Origin: Fertoeibacter niger
GTDB lineage: Bacteria > Pseudomonadota > Alphaproteobacteria > Rhodobacterales > Rhodobacteraceae
DNA length: 64,000 nucleotides
Assembly: GCF_009380135.2 (NCBI RefSeq)
Contig: NZ_WHUT02000001.1
Coordinates: forward strand, 186,001-250,000
Reading direction: 5' to 3'
The stretch's first letter is position 1; every line of letters begins with the position of its first letter. Below, one piece after another: positions 42,123 to 51,269 of the stretch. The position numbers and the translations under genes are program-made. The notes beneath the pieces are model-generated. The model ran no database searches. It saw only the letters and a list, made by a program, of their open reading frames with translations, and had not been told where the DNA came from.

Positions 42123-43319
42123 ATGCGTATCGGTATACCAGAATTCTCTGGCCAACGGCTCGTGGAAGCGAGGAATGCCCGAGGTATGACCCAAGTTGGG
42201 CTAGCGGACCTGATCAACCGGACGAGTTCGAGCGTCTCTCGGTGGGAGGGTGGGGATCAATCCCCAGAGTTAGATGCAGTTGAGGCCCTATCATCGGCAC
42301 TGAACGTGCCGGTGTCTTTCTTTATGCAGCCGCTTCGGCAGCACGGAAATCGGCCACTGTTCTTCCGCTCCATGGCAAGCACTACCTTGACAGTCAGACG
42401 CCGCACGGAATCCAGGCTTCGTTGGGCCCAAAACATTTCACTAGTGCTCCAGGAATGGCTCGACTTCCCGTCAGTAGATTTGCCCCACCTGAACGTGAGC
42501 GACTATCGGAGTATTGGAGATCAAGACATAGAGCGCGTTGCGGCGGACTGTCGTGCAGCATGGGGCCTTGGACAGGGACCGATCTCTGATGTTCTGCTGG
42601 CCATGGAGAACGCTGGTGTCGTCGCAGTTAAGGAGGCGACAGGGACTGTGACCATGGACGGGTTGTCCAACTGGTCCGATGAAGATCAACGCCCCTACGT
42701 GCTGATCGCCCAGGACAAAGATACCTGCGTTCGATCCCGCATGGATGCCGCTCATGAACTGGGTCATCTTGTTTTGCATCGGCACATTTCCTCGCAGGAG
42801 TTGAACTCTAAGTCGGACTTCAAGGAGATCGAACGCCAGGCTTTCCTTTTCGCTAGCGCGTTCCTGATGCCTTCGGAATCTTTCCCGTCGGAGGTCTGGT
42901 CTCCGTCACTGAACACTTTTCTGGCCCTAAAAGAACGCTGGAGGGTTTCGATTGCCGCCATGATCATGCGGTGTTCAAAGCTTGATATGATCGGTGACGA
43001 ATACCAGCAGCGGCTGTGGAAGCATTACAACAGCCGTGGGTGGAGACGCGACGAACCTCTGGATGACGTGCTTGTGCCGGAGGAACCCAGGTTGCTGAAT
43101 AGATCGATCCGGCTCGTCATCGACGAGGGTGTAGTCACCCATAGCGATCTTCTTGCTCAGATTGCACTGCGTGGATCGGACGTGGAAAGCCTGTGTGGTC
43201 TACCGCGAGGTTTCCTATCTGGTGAGCAAGCAGAGGTGATCAAGTTGCCGACCCTCAAGAAGGACCTGCCCATTGACGGCGGTGGAGCGGCCATAGTTCA
43301 GTTTCCAAAAAAACACTGA
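42123..43319 (+). CDS. XRE-family regulator with ImmA/IrrE metallopeptidase domain
   Basis: Residues about 10-65 are an HTH domain (LVEARNARGMTQVGLADLINRTSSSVSRWEGGDQSPELDAVEALSSALNVPVSFFM). Residues about 190-260 hold the zinc peptidase motif HELGH (His211-Glu212 to His215) in RSRMDAAHELGHLVLHRH, plus the downstream EIERQAFLFASAFLMP. Such proteins can cleave a partner repressor, as ImmA does in ICEBs1, or act as antitoxin-like regulators. The 398-residue length fits the family. It is followed by a convergent gene. Confidence 0.9.
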   Translation: MRIGIPEFSGQRLVEARNARGMTQVGLADLINRTSSSVSRWEGGDQSPELDAVEALSSALNVPVSFFMQPLRQHGNRPLFFRSMASTTLTVRRRTESRLRWAQNISLVLQEWLDFPSVDLPHLNVSDYRSIGDQDIERVAADCRAAWGLGQGPISDVLLAMENAGVVAVKEATGTVTMDGLSNWSDEDQRPYVLIAQDKDTCVRSRMDAAHELGHLVLHRHISSQELNSKSDFKEIERQAFLFASAFLMPSESFPSEVWSPSLNTFLALKERWRVSIAAMIMRCSKLDMIGDEYQQRLWKHYNSRGWRRDEPLDDVLVPEEPRLLNRSIRLVIDEGVVTHSDLLAQIALRGSDVESLCGLPRGFLSGEQAEVIKLPTLKKDLPIDGGGAAIVQFPKKH

Positions 43320-43422
43320 GCGTCTTAATGACAGTGTTGAGGGGAACGAATTCGGGCCGAGGCGACCAAGCATTGGATCAAACTACGAACTGCTAACGCC
43401 AACGATCCCATGCGGGCCCAAC

Positions 43423-44355
43423 TTAGATTCGTTTGACAGTTCCGTCAGAATCGACCCTGACTGCGGGCTGGGCCAACTTTAGTAAGTTGTTTGCTGGTCG
43501 ATGACGCCTGATCCGTTCGTCACTATCGCTGGTAGCCAACAGTGAGAAGTCCAAACTGGCCTCGTCCGCCAATACTCCAAACCCCTCTCCGGAAGCAATG
43601 CCTCCACGCTCTGAGAGGACAGCACGGTTATGGAGCTTTCGATCCTCCTCCCATTCATATAGCTCAACCATGCAACCGTTGGGAATAACACCGTCCAGCC
43701 ATCTGCGGGCATCCCGTTCAACAATTTCTATTGGCGGTCGCGAAGAGTGAGTCCGAAAATGCAACTCGATCTTTACATTGGTGCGACCCGCTGATGTCAT
43801 CACAGAGAACATTTCTCTCAGCGGCCCGGTGTAGTCGGCTCCATGGTTACGAAGGTCAATGAACGGGTCGATGATAACGATGTCCTTGGAAGCAACAAGA
43901 AACAGCCGCAGGTCTTGTGCTATGCCCTTGGCACTCCTCGGAGCGGCCCATGAGACATCCGCCGAAAATAGAGGGTGCTGCTCGTCCAGATCATCGATCA
44001 ACAATACGACATCCAAGCCGTTTGGGTTTTCACTAGTGATGATGGCTCTGAACGGATTCTCGTGATGTTGGCTCAAAACGTTCGGTAGCCAACTTCCCAA
44101 ATCGGGGCGGTATTTACGATTGTTCCGGACAAGTGCATACCGCTCTGCCCTGGAAAGCTTCTCAGTAACCCTCTGGAGTTGGATGGTCTTCATATCCGAA
44201 GCCTTCGCTGTATCGAACACTTCACGGCACCACGAGCCTGGGAACCACGAAATCAGCCGCCCTTTGTCAAACCCGAACTTCTCGATCAGATAGCGGAAAT
44301 TCTCCCAACTTGCCCCAACTGTCTTAGGATCGACCGCATACTCATAGAGCATCAA
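43423..44355 (-). CDS. PLD-like protein paired with DUF3696 ATPase
   Basis: The 310-residue protein has a central strand KDIVIIDPFIDLRNHGADYTGPLREMF and a C-terminal DRKLHNRAVLSERGGIASGEGFGVLADEASLDFSLLATSD. The latter resembles the HxK/HxR half-motif and the adjacent Gly-rich strand of phospholipase D-superfamily nucleases. The Lys is replaced by Arg (H-N-R) and only one such motif is evident, so it would act as a dimer if catalytic. The N-terminal ~120 residues are unfamiliar. Its ATG overlaps the stop of the ATPase gene by 4 bases, so the pair is translationally coupled. A sensor-effector role is inferred. Confidence 0.65.
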   Translation of the reverse strand: MMLYEYAVDPKTVGASWENFRYLIEKFGFDKGRLISWFPGSWCREVFDTAKASDMKTIQLQRVTEKLSRAERYALVRNNRKYRPDLGSWLPNVLSQHHENPFRAIITSENPNGLDVVLLIDDLDEQHPLFSADVSWAAPRSAKGIAQDLRLFLVASKDIVIIDPFIDLRNHGADYTGPLREMFSVMTSAGRTNVKIELHFRTHSSRPPIEIVERDARRWLDGVIPNGCMVELYEWEEDRKLHNRAVLSERGGIASGEGFGVLADEASLDFSLLATSDSDERIRRHRPANNLLKLAQPAVRVDSDGTVKRI

Positions 44356-46031
44356 AAAAGCTCCTCAGCACGTTCTTCGAAGAAACCGTGAGGCCAGCGA
44401 TCCTGGAAGTCGCCATCGTTGTCGACACGCATTGCACGGAACACCACTTCATCTTCGCGGCTCTCAACGTAAATCACTGCAATATCCGTGGGCTTGATCC
44501 CGATCACCCCTGGGGGAAGCTCACCGGTGTCAGTCTCCCGAACCCGTCGCAGCAACCTCAGCATAATGTGTTCACTGTGGGTTTCGACCAGAAGTGTTCT
44601 AGAAGTGCCGACAGTTCCGTTGCCAGACTGAATGGCCTCGATGAACAGATCGCCCATCCCGACCTGAATCGCCGGGTGGATGTGCAACTCCGGTTGCTCG
44701 ACTGACAGAATGCCACGTCTGTCCTGCAAGCATCCAACGATCACAGGTATCATCTGGGATATCCCCACCCCGATATCGGACGGAGCCACCATAATGTTCT
44801 TTACGAAGTCGCGTAGTGCGATGTCGGTTCGAGTGGCCAACTTCGCGTAGAGTTCCTGTAGCTCAGGGATATCGTCCTCGGTCAAACTGCGGTCAAAAAT
44901 CTGGCTAAAGCGGCTCGGCATAGGGATTTCCCGCTGCTTAATTCGAACGACTTCATATGTCGTCCCCAGACGCTCTTTGCCGCCCAGCCAATTGTTTACC
45001 GCATCTGTTAGGTCTCCACGGTTGTCCGTGTATAACAGGTCCCACGCCGCCATTCCGTGAGCCCATCGGGCTTCGTCTGGTGACAGCCTGGGCCTAAACC
45101 CACGGGCCGGGATATCCCGTAGCGGGCCGATATAAGTCATCGTGTTCAGGTAATCGCGTGTCAATCGAAGTGGTCCGATGATGACCTCATCCAGCAACGC
45201 AGCCAAGCCCCTTACCCGTGGCGTTTTCCTTTCAAGCTCGGACTTCTCCGCATCCGGATCGCGAAGGTCACTCACAAGGCTCCGATCAAGGGATGGCAGT
45301 GCCCCGAAAACCGTCTCAACGCCGATACGATACTTCTCTACCGGGATATCGCCAGCCCTCGCCATCTCACGGGACAATTCAGCAATCTGATCGGCCAACG
45401 GGTGGTCTGAGAGCCCCTCATCATCGTCAGAAATCTCGTCTGCATCGCGACTACGACGGAACAATGGGTGGTCAAAGTTGAATCCAGATAACACCGCCCG
45501 ACCTGCCTGGGCCGGTGAAGAAATGGTGGCGATTTCGGCATCGTCTATTTCTATGGTGATGGATGATACAAACGGGCCACCATGGAGGTCGCTCCATTCG
45601 ACTGACAACTCAACGCCCACCGCCTGAACAACAGCATAGTCTTTGAGGTCGGTGTTCTCTCCAACCAGGTATCGGATCGGGAGGTCAGCAAACTCCGAAG
45701 CATTCAACGATGCGCCAGAGTTTAGCGGTAAGCGTTCATCGCCGGTTCCGTCGATGTCGTCCATCACCAACTTGATCGTCATGGTTCTGCTCAGGTCGTG
45801 GCCGTGGATCAGATTGGCAAAGCCGCCGAGATCAATCAGTCCACCAGCGATGGTCTGGTCGGGGTCAGGGTTCCCACGAGCTAACACTTCCCGGACGTAG
45901 TGCAGCGATTGTAAGATCGTGCTCTTACCAGCAGAGTTGGGACCGAACAGTAAGGTAATCGGTGCCAGTTCGATCACTTGCTTGGTGCCGATCCCTTTAA
46001 AATTCGTGATCTCAAGGCGACTCAAGCGCAT
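44352..46031 (-). CDS. AAA ATPase with DUF3696 C-terminus
   Basis: The 559-residue ABC-type ATPase (OLD/RecF-like) has Walker A LLFGPNSAGKSTILQSL (residues about 28-44). The signature region lies near GVGISQMIPVIVGCL, Walker B is ILSVEQPELHIHPAIQ, and the D/H loop is LLVETHSEHIMLRLLRRVRE. It ends FQDRWPHGFFEERAEELF, the DUF3696 signature. Related AAA proteins are the sensing or scaffold half of several defence systems with a nuclease or toxin partner. Here the overlapping downstream gene is PLD-like. Confidence 0.9.
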   Translation of the reverse strand: MRLSRLEITNFKGIGTKQVIELAPITLLFGPNSAGKSTILQSLHYVREVLARGNPDPDQTIAGGLIDLGGFANLIHGHDLSRTMTIKLVMDDIDGTGDERLPLNSGASLNASEFADLPIRYLVGENTDLKDYAVVQAVGVELSVEWSDLHGGPFVSSITIEIDDAEIATISSPAQAGRAVLSGFNFDHPLFRRSRDADEISDDDEGLSDHPLADQIAELSREMARAGDIPVEKYRIGVETVFGALPSLDRSLVSDLRDPDAEKSELERKTPRVRGLAALLDEVIIGPLRLTRDYLNTMTYIGPLRDIPARGFRPRLSPDEARWAHGMAAWDLLYTDNRGDLTDAVNNWLGGKERLGTTYEVVRIKQREIPMPSRFSQIFDRSLTEDDIPELQELYAKLATRTDIALRDFVKNIMVAPSDIGVGISQMIPVIVGCLQDRRGILSVEQPELHIHPAIQVGMGDLFIEAIQSGNGTVGTSRTLLVETHSEHIMLRLLRRVRETDTGELPPGVIGIKPTDIAVIYVESREDEVVFRAMRVDNDGDFQDRWPHGFFEERAEELF

Positions 46032-46086
46032 GGGAATGTCCGATCCATTTTTCTGCTGTTCGTCATTTCATCGTCCTGCCTGGTCA

Positions 46087-47067
46087 TCATTTCAGACCCT
46101 TTGCCTTGCCAGGTGCCCCGAGGATTCGCGGCATCGCTGAAATGCACAGGCTCTGAAAAGCCCACTCCATCGCTTTGACGTCACCAGTGAAGAACTCACC
46201 GCCCTGGGATCGGAATGATTTGTCAAACTGCGCCTTGAGAAGGTCTTCCAGAGCATGCGCTGTCTGTCCGTCCGGGAACTTCTGGCTGTTCGCCAAAGTC
46301 CATTTGGATACAGATCGTTCGGGGAACCCGGCGTTGATTTCTGACAAACGACGAACCGGATCGTTGGATCGTCCGACCTTCACCAGTGCTTGACCAACGT
46401 GATCGCCCGACCGACCCAAGAGGAAGTCAGCACCCCCGGTAAACAACATCATGTAAAGGTGGTTGTCACCGTCGATCAATTCGCTCGACCGCTCACCGAA
46501 CACTGGAGGTATGCCTCTTGAGGGCGACAGGACTTGATCCAACGTGCCAGAGGCCAAGTCCGGTGTGTCAATCGGCTCCTCACCGTAGACGTTCACTTGC
46601 TTGACATGGTGGCTCAACGCCCTGCGCTGTTCCTCGGGCTCCAAGAGCTTCCCCCGAAGTGTGCGGTCAAAGCGATGAACCCCCAGATATGAGTTCGGAG
46701 CAATCGTCTTGACGTGAACCCGGTTCGTTATTCTCCAGGCCCGCCGCACCTTGATGCCAAAAGTCCACCGTTCTTCGAGGCCGTGATTGATCCTGCGCGC
46801 AATCGCGTCCGGGCTCATTCGGTCTTGGTCAACGCACGTTTCCAGCGAGATTTCTAGGAAACCCAGAGCTTGCCGTTGCAAGTCCTTTTGGGTGAGGCTG
46901 TCCACAGCCCCGTAGATCAGAACCAGATCACCGTCACGCATCTTTCCCAGCATGGTGGTGCGGTTAGGTTCATGTGTGAAACCATAATACCCCTCCTCTT
47001 CCGGACCGAAGCCATAGAATGCACGCAGCCATATCTGCCGATCTTTGAACTCGTCCTGGTTCATCAC
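46087..47067 (-). CDS. PUA/EVE-like plus GIY-YIG (Mug113-type) fusion protein
   Basis: The N-terminal half (IWLRAFYGFGPEEEGYYGFTHEPNRTTMLGKMRDGDLVLIYGAV, then LGFLEIS and AWRITNRVHVKTIAPNSYLGVHRFDRTLRGKLL) resembles PUA-superfamily domains of the EVE/ASCH type, some of which read modified bases. The C-terminal half, residues about 215-315, is a GIY-YIG-type domain of the Mug113/T5orf172 branch: LVKVGRSNDPVRRLSEINAGFPERS, then HALEDLLKAQFDKSFRSQGGEFFTGD. The combination suggests a modification-dependent (type IV-like) restriction enzyme. The domain names are inferences from pattern, and the N-domain is the weaker one. Confidence 0.68.
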   Translation of the reverse strand: MMNQDEFKDRQIWLRAFYGFGPEEEGYYGFTHEPNRTTMLGKMRDGDLVLIYGAVDSLTQKDLQRQALGFLEISLETCVDQDRMSPDAIARRINHGLEERWTFGIKVRRAWRITNRVHVKTIAPNSYLGVHRFDRTLRGKLLEPEEQRRALSHHVKQVNVYGEEPIDTPDLASGTLDQVLSPSRGIPPVFGERSSELIDGDNHLYMMLFTGGADFLLGRSGDHVGQALVKVGRSNDPVRRLSEINAGFPERSVSKWTLANSQKFPDGQTAHALEDLLKAQFDKSFRSQGGEFFTGDVKAMEWAFQSLCISAMPRILGAPGKAKGLK

Positions 47068-47070
47068 GGC

Positions 47071-47991
47071 CTACGCATCATCATAGCTGCGTTCCATCAG
47101 CGGCTTGGCCTTCTCCAGGTCAGCCATCGACCGGATGGTCACCTCCAGGTCCCCGGTGCCGAAGTGACCGATCTTCCGAACATCGCGGGTGAAACCGGCA
47201 ACCAGGTCCACCGTGTCGGGATCGACTTTCAGATACAGCACCACCTTCCTCTCGGTGTTTTTGATTTCCACGCAGCAGAAGTTCTTGATCCGCTTGAAAG
47301 CGAAGTAGAACTGCAAGACCTTGTGCTGCACATCGTCTCCCAGGCCCAGCAGATGGTCCCGCACAGCCTCGTAGAGGTCCGTCAGGGCAGCATCGGCTTT
47401 TTCCAGGTGTTCGGTGACCGTTGTGTATTTCGGCTTCCCAGCGGGCGTTTTTGGCGGAGTAGGGCCCGCCACGCCGGTGGCCGGTGCTACCGCAACGTTG
47501 ATCTGTTCGAGCAGCACATGATCTTCACCGAATTTCACATACCGGATCAGGTCGATGTTCCGGTTCATCTGCTTGATGGCGTGGGCATCGAACTTGCTGA
47601 AATCCCCGGCGATGCAGATCAGCCTGGGGCTGGACCATTCCACCGCCTGCGCCGCTTCGACCCCAAGCGTTTTCAACACCAACATTTCGAAGTCACCGCG
47701 ATGGGTGACGAGCCAATCCAGGTAGAACAAACCCTGATTGATGACGTTCATGTTGGTCGAACGCTTGTATTCGATGATCACCGGACACTTGTTCTCATCC
47801 AGCCCCAGCGTATCCAACCGGCCACCATGTTCGGGTCCGGTCGGAAATTCTGATGCGAGGAAGGTGACGCCCAGGAAAGTTGACAGGTTCTGCTCGATCA
47901 GGGTCTGGAGCGATTTTTCCAAGGCCAGGCCGGTGCCCTGCACTTCGACTGCCTTGGTTCCGTTAATTCTGAACAGTTTCAAATCACTCAT
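47071..47991 (-). CDS. PD-(D/E)xK-like nuclease domain plus DUF5655 protein
   Basis: The 306-residue protein starts MSDLKLFRINGTKAVEVQGTGLALEKSLQTLIEQNLSTFLGVTFLASEF. It then has GGRLDTLGLDENKCPVIIEYKRSTNMNVINQGLFYLDWL: the Asp of RLDTLG and the E-Y-K triad element fit a PD-(D/E)xK (NucS/DUF91-like) nuclease core. The C-terminal ~110 residues, FYFAFKRIKNFCCVEIKNTERKVVLYLKVDPDTVDLV and DVRKIGHFGTGDLEVTIRSMADLEKAKPLMERSY, match DUF5655. It lies in the hsd operon with tight spacing to its neighbours. A TTG two codons upstream is less likely as start. Confidence 0.83.
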   Translation of the reverse strand: MSDLKLFRINGTKAVEVQGTGLALEKSLQTLIEQNLSTFLGVTFLASEFPTGPEHGGRLDTLGLDENKCPVIIEYKRSTNMNVINQGLFYLDWLVTHRGDFEMLVLKTLGVEAAQAVEWSSPRLICIAGDFSKFDAHAIKQMNRNIDLIRYVKFGEDHVLLEQINVAVAPATGVAGPTPPKTPAGKPKYTTVTEHLEKADAALTDLYEAVRDHLLGLGDDVQHKVLQFYFAFKRIKNFCCVEIKNTERKVVLYLKVDPDTVDLVAGFTRDVRKIGHFGTGDLEVTIRSMADLEKAKPLMERSYDDA

Positions 47992-48015
47992 CTGCAACCT
48001 TGTCGCGAAAATCTT

Positions 48016-48567
48016 CTATTTTATCAACTCAGGAAAGTGCTTTGCGAATGCATTTTGCACTGCGTTCCAATGGGCGGCATCATACTGCTTCTTGCTGTGG
48101 ACCACGTTCAGCACCTTGTAGCCCGCTGCCACCAACGCATCCCGCAGCTTCTTTTCCAGCCCGGCCATCTGGTCCCGCACTGGGGTGTGCAGCAGCATCT
48201 GTTCGTGACGAAGCTGTTCTTTGGTCATCCCGATTTCCGGGAAGATCGGACCGTAAGAGATCAGGTCGAACTGCCCGCAGGTTTCCGGTTCCACCCCGGC
48301 CTCGGTCAGCAGCCGTCGCAGGCTGTTCTGGGCCTTGGAGAAACCCAGGTGCTGGCCCATGCGGGTGTAGGGGGCGGTGGCGTGGGGGCTGCTGCTGTCC
48401 CCTGTGCGGCCCACATAGAGCCGCTCCCCCTTGGGGGTCTGGACCCGCCAGACATAGAGCCAGAACCCCCGCTGGAGCATCGGGCCCGGAAGCGTCAGGC
48501 GATGCAGGCTGGCGGTCGTGGTGGCGTTGCTGGCGGTTTGATCGCCCGGGTGGGTCTGGGTGCTCAT
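48016..48567 (-). CDS. GIY-YIG-like protein in the hsd operon
   Basis: The 183-residue protein includes GFWLYVWRVQTPKGERLYVGRTGDSSSPHATAPYTRMGQHLGFSKAQNSLRRLL (residues about 34-87). It has the spaced aromatic pairs and the YVGRTGD strand of a GIY-YIG nuclease fold. In place of the classic GIY...YIG it reads WLYVW...LYVGR. The C-terminus (KKLRDALVAAGYKVLNVVHSKKQYDAAHWNAVQNAF) is characteristic of this subgroup. It sits 9 bases downstream of hsdS. Catalytic ability is uncertain. Confidence 0.65.
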   Translation of the reverse strand: MSTQTHPGDQTASNATTTASLHRLTLPGPMLQRGFWLYVWRVQTPKGERLYVGRTGDSSSPHATAPYTRMGQHLGFSKAQNSLRRLLTEAGVEPETCGQFDLISYGPIFPEIGMTKEQLRHEQMLLHTPVRDQMAGLEKKLRDALVAAGYKVLNVVHSKKQYDAAHWNAVQNAFAKHFPELIK

Positions 48568-48576
48568 GCCATGCTC

Positions 48577-49749
48577 CTACAGGTCACCGGCAAAAGCACG
48601 TTGGGACAGGGATTGAAACAACTGCCTTGCGTCTTTGGCATCCTGCTCGACTTTCTGACGTAGAACCGATTGCTTTGCTGCTATCATACCAAACGCAGCA
48701 ACCAATTCCCGAGGAGGCTTGATCATCGGGTAATTTTTGAGTTCCACCGGAGAGATATGCGGAATAGTGGTTTCCGTAGGGTTGCAATAACTCCAGAAGG
48801 ATGGATGCCTTAGGCACTGAAAAACGAAAGGTTTTTCTGCTGGCACCGAACTCCGGATTCGGGCCACCCGTTGAACTAGAAGAGCAGGCAGATCAGCCTG
48901 AACGACCTCTGCTACCTTTAGACCCGACGAAATCCAGGGTCGGTCGAGCGCCAAAATGATGTCCCCAGATACCAAAGCATACTCCGCAAACCGGGCTGCG
49001 TCTGATACTGGCCAATACCGGGTGTCAGACCATTCCAACCGGTCAGGCATCGTGTTTGCACCCCGACAGAGCCTTATCCCCTCTTCTACATATTCGGCAC
49101 TTTTGAAAGGGAATCCGATTTTGACCTCGGCTTGCAGGCTGAGTGGTTCACGATCCCAGTTCATCGGGTTTTCACCGGGATCACCAAACATCTCCAGAAA
49201 CACCGACCGGAGGAAGTCATCCGCCAGGGTGAGGGCCTGTTCACGTTTGCGGAGGATGGCATCTGCCTTATCCAGTATCGCCGCGATCCGGCGTTGTTCG
49301 GTCAGCGGCGGCAAAGGGAACTTAACCCTCGACACTATAGCTTTGGACACCTCTTTGAAGGTTGCCCCGTTCCCCAAATCTTCCAGTTGTCGCCGGTTAG
49401 CCCGCAGCCACCAATAAAGATAGTCCGCGTTCAACTCCGGTCGCGGCACGAAACTCTTGAAACCTTGATTGGTGGCCATGGGGGTGGTGTTGATCGCCAC
49501 CAGCCCTATGGGGGCCCGAGAACTGAACAGCACGGAACCAGGCGGCAGCAACCTGGCAGAGCACTCGTTCAGACCAGCTTCGGTAATCGTCCGGTCGGTC
49601 TTGTAGAGATGCTTGCCATCCAACCGCGATAGGTCAGTGGGTGTCGCCCATGCCACCGCACCGTCCCAGTAACGCGGAACGCTGGACTTCGGGGTCGAAC
49701 CGCTGACGATATCTGCGATTTCACCTAGCGTTGTCTGCTGCCAACTCAT
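48577..49749 (-). CDS. hsdS: Type I restriction-modification specificity subunit (HsdS)
   Basis: Two target-recognition domains are visible. The first begins [43 protein letters not shown]. The conserved spacer helix [46 protein letters not shown] follows. The second starts near [31 protein letters not shown], and the protein ends in a second helix ([34 protein letters not shown]). HsdS sets the bipartite DNA target for the HsdM/HsdR complex. At 390 residues it is full length. Its ATG overlaps the hsdM stop by 4 bases. Confidence 0.95.
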   Translation of the reverse strand: MSWQQTTLGEIADIVSGSTPKSSVPRYWDGAVAWATPTDLSRLDGKHLYKTDRTITEAGLNECSARLLPPGSVLFSSRAPIGLVAINTTPMATNQGFKSFVPRPELNADYLYWWLRANRRQLEDLGNGATFKEVSKAIVSRVKFPLPPLTEQRRIAAILDKADAILRKREQALTLADDFLRSVFLEMFGDPGENPMNWDREPLSLQAEVKIGFPFKSAEYVEEGIRLCRGANTMPDRLEWSDTRYWPVSDAARFAEYALVSGDIILALDRPWISSGLKVAEVVQADLPALLVQRVARIRSSVPAEKPFVFQCLRHPSFWSYCNPTETTIPHISPVELKNYPMIKPPRELVAAFGMIAAKQSVLRQKVEQDAKDARQLFQSLSQRAFAGDL

Positions 49750-51269
49750 CCCAACATGCCCTCAAGTTCGACCAGATCGATGCTGATTTCGTCATTGAGG
49801 GATTTCATCCGCCCAAGGATGTCCACCGGATCGTCCGTCTTTGCCAGCACGTAGTCGCGCTTCTTGTAGCGGCCCAAGGACAGATCGTAGTTAGCCTCCC
49901 GGATTTCATTCGCCGATACCATGAACGCTTTCTTTTTCCGGTCTGTCAGTTCGGATGCATCCCGGTTCCGCCATGCCGCTAAACATCCTGGCAGATCGTT
50001 TTCCGCGACGGGTTCCCGCTTGTCATCGAGAGAGAGCCCATCAGCCTCGACATCGTAGAAGAACACATCATCCGTCCGCCCACCCTTGGTGAACACCAGA
50101 ATGCCCGTGCTGACCCCGGCATAGGGCTTGAACACGCCAGAGGGCAGCGAGATGACCGCTTCCAACTGGTTTTCATCGAGCAGTAACCGCCGCAGGGCGA
50201 CGTGGGCGGTGGAAGACCCGAACAGCACCCCATCCGGCACAATGGTGGCCGACCGCCCACCCAGTTTCAGCATCCGCAGGATCAGCACCAGAAACAGCAG
50301 TTCAGTCTTCTTGGTCTTCACCTGACGCAGCAGACCGGAATGCACGTCTTCGAAATCCAATGAACCCTTGAATGGCGGGTTTGCCAGAATGAGGTCAAAT
50401 GCATCCGTTGCGGTGGTGGGGAACTTTTCCGGGAAATTGTTCGACAGCGTATCCTGATAGTGGATGTCTGGATCATCCACGCCGTGCAACATCATGTTCA
50501 TCGCCGCGATACGCAGCATCGTGGCATCGAAGTCGTAGCCGTGGAACATGTGACTGCGGATGTATTCCCGGTGCTCTTCCAGCAGGTCTCCTGAAAATAT
50601 CTTGTAGTGCTTGCCAGTGTCCGGATCGGTCCCTTCGACTACGGCCTCGGGTGAGGTGTAGGTCTGGAGCAGATATTGCATGACCTCGACCAAAAATCCG
50701 CCGGTGCCGCAGGAAGGGTCACCGATCACATCGGTCGGCTTGGGTTCCAGCATGTCCACCATCAACCGGATGATGTGACGCGGGGTGCGAAATTGGCCGT
50801 TGATGCCAGCCGTGGTGAGTTTGCTCAGCAGGTATTCGTAGAGATCGCCCTTGGTGTCGCCATCGGTCAGGGGAAGACGGTCTATCATGTTGACCGCTTT
50901 GTTCAGAAGACTGGTCTTCTGGATCATCAACTGGGAGTCCTTCATGAACTCACCGAAGACAGTCCCTCGCAGGGCTGTTCCACGCAGGTGCGGGAAAACG
51001 CGATCCCGAACGAGAGGCAGCATCTGATCACCACCCAGGTGCCGGAATTGCGACCATCGCAGGTCTTGCTCGTCGGGACCAAATCGGCGTCGGAAATCCT
51101 TTCCGGTGTGGCGGCGGCGGTTCTCGTCACGAGTTTCGTTCACATCGAGCAGCCGGATGAACATCAGATAGGTGATCTGCTCGATCACCGTCAGAGGGTT
51201 CGTGATCCCCCCAGTCCAGAACTCCGTCCAGAGCCCGTCGATATAGCGTTTGAGTTCACCGGCAATCAT
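49746..51269 (-). CDS. hsdM: Type I restriction-modification DNA methyltransferase (HsdM)
   Basis: This is an N6-adenine methyltransferase: the N-terminal helical domain ([31 protein letters not shown]) is typical of HsdM. The SAM-binding motif [14 protein letters not shown] (about residue 185) and the catalytic NPPF ([16 protein letters not shown], about residue 290) are intact. Length is 507 residues. It modifies the host target recognised through HsdS and so protects from HsdR. It overlaps hsdR by one base and hsdS by four, so the three are expressed as one unit. Confidence 0.96.
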   Translation of the reverse strand: MIAGELKRYIDGLWTEFWTGGITNPLTVIEQITYLMFIRLLDVNETRDENRRRHTGKDFRRRFGPDEQDLRWSQFRHLGGDQMLPLVRDRVFPHLRGTALRGTVFGEFMKDSQLMIQKTSLLNKAVNMIDRLPLTDGDTKGDLYEYLLSKLTTAGINGQFRTPRHIIRLMVDMLEPKPTDVIGDPSCGTGGFLVEVMQYLLQTYTSPEAVVEGTDPDTGKHYKIFSGDLLEEHREYIRSHMFHGYDFDATMLRIAAMNMMLHGVDDPDIHYQDTLSNNFPEKFPTTATDAFDLILANPPFKGSLDFEDVHSGLLRQVKTKKTELLFLVLILRMLKLGGRSATIVPDGVLFGSSTAHVALRRLLLDENQLEAVISLPSGVFKPYAGVSTGILVFTKGGRTDDVFFYDVEADGLSLDDKREPVAENDLPGCLAAWRNRDASELTDRKKKAFMVSANEIREANYDLSLGRYKKRDYVLAKTDDPVDILGRMKSLNDEISIDLVELEGMLG

